Under the pieces are notes generated by a model that did not search any database, was not told the DNA's origin, and was given only the letters and a program-made list of their open reading frames with translations. From contig NC_088800.1 of NCBI RefSeq assembly GCF_011386835.1, forward strand, positions 16,950,572 through 17,014,571: a stretch of 64,000 nt of DNA, read 5' to 3'. Positions 58,411 through 64,000 of the stretch are shown piece by piece; positions within the stretch are counted from its first letter, which is position 1; each line of letters starts with the position of its first letter. This stretch comes from Chrysemys picta bellii. Taxonomy: Eukaryota; Chordata; Testudines; Emydidae. The position numbers were made by a program, and so were the translations under genes.

Positions 58411-59565
58411 TAGGGTTACCATATTTCAGCAAGCAAAAAAGAGGACGGGAGGAGCCCCGCCCTAGCCCCGCCCCTGTCCTGCCCTAGCCCCGCCCCTGCC
58501 CCACCCACTTCCTGCCCCCCTCAGAACCCTCAACCCTCCCCCCCCCGCTCCTTGTCCCCTGACTGCCCCCTCCTGGGACCCCTGCCCCTAACAGCCCCCC
58601 AGGACTCCACCCCCTACCTAAGCCTCCCGTCCCCTGACTGCCCCCTCCTGAGACCCTCCCGCCATCCTAACTGGCCCCCTAGGACCCTATCCCCTACCTG
58701 TACCCTGACTGCTCCAACCCTTATCCACACCCCCACCCCCAGACAGACCCCTGGGACTCCCACGCCCCATCCAACCACTCCCCACCCCCTGACAGCCCCC
58801 CCCAGAACTCCCGACCCGTCTAAACCCCTCTGCTCCCTGTCCCATTCACTGCTCCGATCCCTCTCCCCACTCCTGCCCCCTGACAGCCCCCCCGGAGAAC
58901 TCCCAACCCTCCCCCCCCTCGCTCCTTGTCCCCTGACTGCCCCCTCCTGGGACCCCTGCTCCTAACTGCCCTCCAGAACCCCACCCCCTACCTAAGCCTC
59001 CCTGTTCCTTATCCCCTAACTGCCCCTTCCTAAGACCCCCCTCCCTAACTGCCCCACAGGACATTACCCCCTGCCTGTACCCTGACTGCCCAAAACCTTA
59101 TCCACACCCTCCCCCAGAAAGCCCCCCCCCGAATTCCCGACCCCTCCAGTCTCTTGACTGCCCCATCCAAAACCTCCCTGCCCCTTCTCCGATCCCCTGG
59201 CCCCCTTGTTGTTGTCCTTCGCCTAATGTCTCTGTGAACTTGCTCAGGAAGGACCTGAGCCGTTCGTCCCGGCACGCTGGCTGGCAGGGGAGGAGGAGCG
59301 GGGGAGGAGCTCCAGACTGCCGGAAGCGATCTGCGAATGCAGGGAGGGAGTGAGCTCTGCTGCAGGGGGGAGGAGGGGCTTTCTCTGGCAGTCGGAGCCC
59401 CATGTAAGTGGCACCATCCGGCTGGCTGCCCTGTTAGCCACGCGCGCTCTGCATGGGGGCGGGGGGGGGGGGGGAAGTCCGGACATTTACAAATTCCCCC
59501 CAGACGCTATTTTTAGCTCAAAAATCCGGACATGTCCGGGGAAATCCGGACGAATGGTAACCCTA
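58411..59565. mobile_element. C-rich hAT-type element, 1155 bp
   Basis: Ends tagggttaccat and atggtaacccta (12 nt, perfect inverted) with an exact 8-bp duplication tactacac (58403-58410 and 59566-59573). TAGGG...CCCTA ends fit hAT. Near both ends are ggacgg/ccggacatgtccgg-type words. Most of the interior is C-rich and contains a direct repeat: gctccttgtcccctgactgc occurs at 58547 and again at 58921 (period 374). A 14-G run lies at 59461-59474. The Pro-rich and Gly-rich frames on both strands (137, 101 and 100 codons) are composition artefacts. Confidence 0.85.
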
Positions 59566-59789
59566 TACTACACTCCACACCTGTCCTGCTTCTCCTCTTC
59601 TCCCTTGCCCTGTCCCCTCTTTCCATTCAACCCCACTTTTCTTTCCATTTAGATTATCCTCTCCTAACTAAACCCAGCTTCCTCCCAACACAAAAGAAAA
59701 TAATTATGAAACTAACCTGACATTTGCTCCCATCACATTGTTCACTCTATGTCTTGTACCCCCTCTCCCTCACCCTGTGGGTGTCTTGT

Positions 59790-59935
59790 CTATTTAAATT
59801 GGAGGCTCTTCAGAGCAGGGACTGTCTGCTTTCTGTACAGCACCTACCACAGCGGGGCCCCATTCTTGGTTGGTCTTTAGGAACTATCATAATAAACATG
59901 ATTATCAATAGTAATAATACTGGTACAGTAATTCT
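59790..59935 (+). repeat. MIR-type/CORE-SINE tail, sense
   Basis: Reads aattggaggctcttcagagc, agggactgtctgctttctgt, acagcacctaccacagcggg, gccccattcttggttggtct, and ends in taataatac-like repeats. This is the sense counterpart of the reversed copies at 22.9 and 54.6 kb. The pyrimidine-rich text before it (from about 59580) may be its extension. Confidence 0.55.
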
Positions 59936-61607
59936 AACCCAGATTAAACCAGCTAGTACCTGGTGACAGCCTGATCTGGCAAGATTTTAGCTTACGTACC
60001 ATACCAGATAACTGTAGATAAGCTTCTGAACAGACACTCTGGAGATTTTGCTCATCACTAATGAAGAGTGCTTACCTTTTCCTTGTTGCAGATTGAAGAG
60101 TACTATATAGGATTTGAATTTTATGAAACTCTAGTTCCCTGTGGTGAGTATTTAGTTTTACCAAAGATTAATTTGGCATCTAGAATGTAACAATATGGAT
60201 TTAATCACCTGGAAAAGAGCCAGAGGCTTTTTTGAGGTCCCCAAACTCCCTCATTTGCAATAAACAGAAATTGGATTTAATAGCTCCCCTTTCAGTCAGG
60301 CAACATGTTTAGCACCTAGGGATACTCTGATTGTGCTTAGCACAGCAAAAGATGCAGTACATCTTCATAACATGTACCGCACTTAGGAAAAGACCTATCC
60401 CACAGTAGCAACATCAAGGGAGAGAAAACTCCGCGACTGCAATGAGTTTCCAGCTTGTATGAAGCAGGATATTCCATAAAGAGAAAGAAATTCTGCAATG
60501 TCAAAAACAACAAATTCAAACTATTTGCACCAGGAGTAAGGATGCAGTCATTTTGCGTACCATAATAAGCTTAGCCGTAGCCCTCCAGGCATCCTTTTAG
60601 AATATGTGTGAACAGTCTTCGATATTAGCTACCTCACACATCTCTATTGAAGCAGGAATAAAATAAGTGATCCCATTTTAGGGCTGTATGCCAATAAAAC
60701 ATGATAAACATTTTCATAGTGCCCTCCTCCCCCACAACTTTTTTTTTTAAGCAGAGCCAAGAAAAACATCAATAGGAGTTGAAATTAAAAATCAAATTAT
60801 TTTGGATCAAGAATTCTGATTTTATGGAATTAAATTCTGTTTCCTTGCACTGCTTGCATGCACAGACTGTACTACTTATGCTGACATGTCCACCTATCTT
60901 TGTTTAATCGTTGACATTACAAGCACTTCTGCTTTTTTAATTACAAGGCATTTGAAAATTGGTGGCAGGGAACCTGACACTTTCATTTACCCATGAATTT
61001 GTCATCAATGCAAAGTAATTTATTTCAAGATCATTCCTGGAAATAAAAAATGAAAAAGAAAAAACAGAAGTCCTGATTACTGAGCTGGTGAACTAGCACC
61101 ACGCTTTAATTACAGTTTGAAACTAAGTCTGTAAAAGATCTTAACTACAGACAAGCTTCTGTCAGGCATTAGGAGTTTTTTAAAAGTTTTCAAGATGTAA
61201 GTTAAATTATCTGTGATAAGCTATAAAAAGTCTGTTGGAAACCTTGTGGTAGAAAAGAAAAAATATTGGGTAAAATAGGAGAAATTACTTTGTCAGTCTT
61301 GACTGAATCTCCCCTCATTTTCTGTATTACCTAAGATTAAAACATTTATTCTGATTTTTGCATTAATACACTCACACCAGCCTTCTGAACATTATTTTCC
61401 CGGGATACAAAGCACAGATACATAAAAGATTTCTTTTCAATTTCTGTGGTTTCTTATTTTGAGAGAGAGAGAGAGAGCGCGAGAGTGAGAGAGACTGACT
61501 TTCACACTGTATAAAATATTCAAATATGTCTTAACTTAAGCAACAACAACTGGCTATTTCCTGGTCTTGATCAGAGCAAGAGTTATATGCAACGTATACA
61601 ACACCTT
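59936..61607. other. AT-rich non-coding stretch
   Basis: No gene or named transposon. Holds a GA-rich microsatellite (61461-61494) and, around 60900-61120, a repeat-free block with homeodomain-type words (tttaattacaagg, gctttaattacag), proposed as a candidate conserved element. Confidence 0.5.
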
Positions 61608-61789
61608 TTATCAGAGGATCTCAAAGTAGTTAAAAAACACCTCAAACCTTTTCGCCCCTCACTGAGGCAGGGAAGCACTATCCCTATTTCATAAATGGGG
61701 AACTAGGTCAAAGTGGAATCGATTTGCCTGATATCACACAAAGAAGAACAGGAGGACTTGTGGCACCTTAGAGACTAACAAATTTATTA

Positions 61790-61827
61790 GAGCATAAGCT
61801 TTCGTGGACTACAGCCCACTTCTTCGG
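61790..61827 (-). ncRNA. Hammerhead-like motif, left arm of PLE copy 4
   Basis: Mirror image of the right-arm motif: on the minus strand CCGAAGA, stem II GUGG(G)...(U)CCAC, GAAA, GC-UUAU-GC, UC. The predicted cleavage position is opposite 61790. Confidence 0.5.
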
Positions 61828-62102
61828 ATGCATATAGAATGGAACATATATTGAGGAGATATATATACACACATACAGAGAGCATAAATAGGTGGGAGTT
61901 GTCTTACCACCTCTGAGAGGCCAATTAATTAAGAGAAAAAAAACTTTTGAAGTGATAATCAAGCTAGCCGATTATCACTTCAAAAGTTTTTTTTCTCTTA
62001 ATTAATTGGCCTCTCAGAGGTGGTAAGACAACTCCCACCTATTTATGCTCTCTGTATGTGTGTATATATATCTCCTCAATATATGTTCCATTCTATATGC
62101 AT

Positions 62103-62140
62103 CCGAAGAAGTGGGCTGTAGTCCACGAAAGCTTATGCTC
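62103..62140 (+). ncRNA. Hammerhead-like motif, right arm of PLE copy 4
   Basis: CCGAAGA (62103-62109), stem II GUGGG with UCCAC (one G-U pair, loop CUGUAG), GAAA at 62127-62130, stem III of two pairs (GC, UUAU, GC), then UC with predicted cleavage after 62140. U4 of the CUGANGA consensus is C. In a transcript of the whole palindrome this strand would pair with the other arm and compete with ribozyme folding. Confidence 0.5.
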
Positions 62141-62340
62141 TAATAAATTTGTTAGTCTCTAAGGTGCCACAAGTCCTCCTGTTCTTCTTTTTGCGGATAC
62201 AGACTAACACGGCTGCTACTCTGATATCACACAGTAAATCAGTGACAGGACAGGGAATAAATCTTAGAATTGCCGGGCCCAGGCTGCTATCAATAGATGA
62301 TACTCCCTTCATGAGTACAGTGCCCAATTAACTCACTTCA

Positions 62341-62562
62341 GAATCAAATTTTCAAAGATGGCCACTGATTTTTGGATGCCTTAATTATGAAGGTGTTCAA
62401 CTTGAGATATGCAGTCCTGATATTCAGAGGTGCTGAGCGCCTGCAGCTCCTTTGACCCTCAAGTGAAGTTATGGGCATTCAGGACCTCAGAAAAATCAGG
62501 TTCAATGTATCTTGAGTTGAGCACCCAAAATCAGTAGCCACTTCTGAAAATTTTGCTTCAAA
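62341..62562. repeat. Ancient fold-back repeat
   Basis: The left end (caaattttcaaagatggcca, ctgatttttggatgcc) and right end (gagcacccaaaatcagtagc, cacttctgaaaattttgctt) are complementary over about 40 nt with scattered mismatches. Interior words (cagaggtgctgagcgcctgc) match a sauropsid palindromic repeat as I recall it. Same family as the copy at 10.36-10.56 kb. Between here and the next element (to about 63002) only weak transposon-like words, such as gactgtgtctacagtag, are seen. Confidence 0.55.
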
Positions 62563-63010
62563 GCCTTATTGACACAGGGATTTTAATTCACTGTCGTAGC
62601 TGCATCAGTGTGAGCCCCTAGCACAGAAATGATTTGTACCAGTGCAATTTACTAGAGTTCTGAATTTCCAAATGAAGGCATCCAAAAACAGCAGCAAAGT
62701 TTGAAAGTTGTGGAACATCTGCTGGGTTTGAGAACAGTGTAAATGGCACTGGTATGAAATGTACGGCACTGGCATAGACTGTGTCTACAGTAGGGTTTGC
62801 ATGGGTGCAGCTACACTGGAGGCTGAAAACCCAATGGAAACAAAGCCCACATGACATGAAAGGGCCCACTCGATTATTTTTCTCTGATAAACTGAAGATA
62901 TAAAAACAAAGGCAAAACCACTATTTATCTAATTACATGTTATGCAGTTAAAAATTAACTCCATGTTGCCTCAGATATAGTGCTATGATCGCATTTAAAG
63001 ATCATTATAG

Positions 63011-63423
63011 CAGATCTGGACAACAATGGTTTTCCCATCCCGTAGAAATTTGAGATTTTGAAATATTTTCCCATCCCAAATCAGGGCAAAAAGCCAAAAA
63101 TCTTAAAAATTTCTGTGAACCAAAAATCTGAAAAAAATTTGCTTAAGTTAATGGAAGCTTTTGTTTGAAGCCTTTTTGTTTTGATTTTGACCATTTATTA
63201 TTCTTTTGTTAATAAAATATAATTAGCTTAAATATTTGAACAAAAGTTGTTTTGAGATGGAAAACTGAAAAATGAAATTTTTCAATTTTTTTTTAGTTGA
63301 ATAATTTGTTGAAACAGACCCTGAACTGCTAAAAGTTTTGGTTTAAGTGAATCAGCATTTTCTGGCACAAAACATTTTATCAAAAACTTTCTGACTAGTT
63401 CTACATTACGGTGATCAGCTCTG
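63011..63423. mobile_element. AT-rich hAT-type MITE, 413 bp
   Basis: Ends cagatctggac and gatcagctctg are imperfect inverted repeats, flanked by cattatag (63003-63010) and cattacag (63424-63431), an 8-bp duplication with one difference. The interior is full of aaaattt/tttcaaaat-type words, like the 158-bp element at 57.6 kb, to which it is probably related. Confidence 0.6.
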
Positions 63424-63431
63424 CATTACAG

Positions 63432-64000
63432 GAAAGCAAGACAACTCTCTTTGCAAGTTTATGTGTTTAGAACCTGCTGGAATTAGTAGCAAAGAATTAA
63501 AAGATCAATACTCAAGAATACATGGTAGCCTTGTTCTGCATGTAGTATTTAGAGATTAATCTAATCCACGTCTGGGGTTGTCCAGGTCCTGTTGTTTGTG
63601 ATTTGTTGTTGTATTGGGCTTGCTTTGTTTTTGGCAGCACTAGAGAAATACAGTCAAAGTTTGAAACTGAATCCAAACTCTTCCAAAATTTGGGGGCGGG
63701 ACTCAGGTCTAGGGTTTGGTTCCCATCTATATTGAGTACTTCCCTTGTTTAAATAAAAGTGCAACATTAATTAAAATTTAAAAAAAGGATAATTTACCAA
63801 TATGCAATGGGACGATGTCAATCACCCCTGTTACTTTGCCACCACTGGCTAAACTATGTTGGACTGTACATGTCAGGTTTGTTTTTGTTTGTTTAGTTTT
63901 GGGTTTTTTTAAATACAGGTTTCTCTTTAAAATGTAATCTGACTAGGATAGTTCAACAGTGCCAGAAAGGTACAGTAAAAGATAGAACAAACTGTTAATC
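63432..64000. other. AT-rich non-coding stretch
   Basis: No gene or repeat recognised in the last part of the window. Confidence 0.5.

Larger units (their letters stand above)
61741..62220 (+). mobile_element. Penelope-like element, 480-bp near-perfect palindromic copy 4
   Basis: The arms 61740-61960 and 61970-62190 are complementary over 221 nt with no mismatch that I can find, around a 9-nt loop (aagctagcc). The right side alone continues into the tail (gcggatacagactaacacgg to ctgctact). The target duplication ctgatatcacaca is exact (61728-61740 and 62221-62233; the last base is shared with the left arm). The arms extend past the hammerhead into cctctgagaggccaattaat and an A run. The variant ggaggacttg is shared with copy 5. 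Identity of the arms points to a recent insertion. Sense by the tail is plus. Confidence 0.85.
61608..62330 (-). repeat. MIR-type SINE split by PLE copy 4
   Basis: The left part (tatcagaggatctcaaagta, ctatccctatttcataaatg, gggaactaggtcaaag) and the right part after the insertion (gtaaatcagtgacaggac, agggaataaatcttagaatt) make up one reversed MIR-type SINE. The 13-bp duplication of the PLE insertion lies within the SINE's ...tgacttgcc...tcacacag-like segment. Confidence 0.6.

Noticed and set aside
58552..59652. Pro-rich and Gly-rich frames of 137, 101 and 100 codons
   Set aside because: Composition artefacts of the C-rich interior of a hAT element.

Overview
This window is vertebrate nuclear DNA, most likely from a turtle. 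The evidence is its repeat content: many chicken-repeat-1 (CR1) LINE pieces, a short-copy family that I read as the terminal repeat of a Penelope-like element (PLE) with a hammerhead-ribozyme motif, non-autonomous hAT transposons with exact 8-bp target duplications, 5S-rRNA-headed SINEs, MIR-type SINEs and a solo retroviral LTR. The species call rests on recognising these families by eye; no database search was possible.

I found no host protein-coding exon, no rRNA or tRNA gene and no CRISPR array. Open frames up to about 200 codons exist, but the long ones lie in GC-rich transposons or across repeat junctions. The only frames with recognisable protein signatures are decayed: a CR1 reverse transcriptase (about 55.9-57.2 kb), CR1 carboxy-terminal pieces on the minus strand (6.0-6.2 and 13.35-13.5 kb), an older CR1/L2-type piece (53.2-53.6 kb), and hAT transposase (16.9-17.9 kb). 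The window is therefore intergenic or intronic.

Layout. 0-10 kb: AT-rich DNA, fold-back PLE copy 1, a 5S-headed SINE, and a minus-strand CR1 (5.4-7.7 kb) broken by PLE copy 2 and a 1-kb LTR-like insert. 10-16 kb: solo LTR, a CpG-dense inverted-repeat transposon, another minus-strand CR1, PLE copy 3. 16.5-18.4 kb: a hAT element whose two ends are inverted copies of the same transposase-tail region, itself hit by PLE copy 5. 19-27 kb: four small hAT elements. 29-31 kb: a 5S-headed SINE and an unclassified 1.1-kb repeat. 31-38 kb and 40-52 kb: mostly unique AT-rich sequence with a few candidate conserved non-coding stretches. 38-40 kb: a tRNA/CR1 composite SINE and two hAT elements. 52-60 kb: 5S-headed SINE, CR1s, inverted-repeat transposons and a 1.15-kb C-rich hAT. 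61-64 kb: PLE copy 4, a palindrome with 221-nt arms that look identical, inside a MIR-type SINE, then a hAT element.

The most interesting signal is the PLE set. Four of five copies are fold-back insertions, each flanked by an 11-14 bp target duplication, so each hairpin went in as one unit. Every one carries a roughly 33-nt tail on one side only, and its other end stops at the same A-rich point. Four of the five keep a hammerhead-like core.
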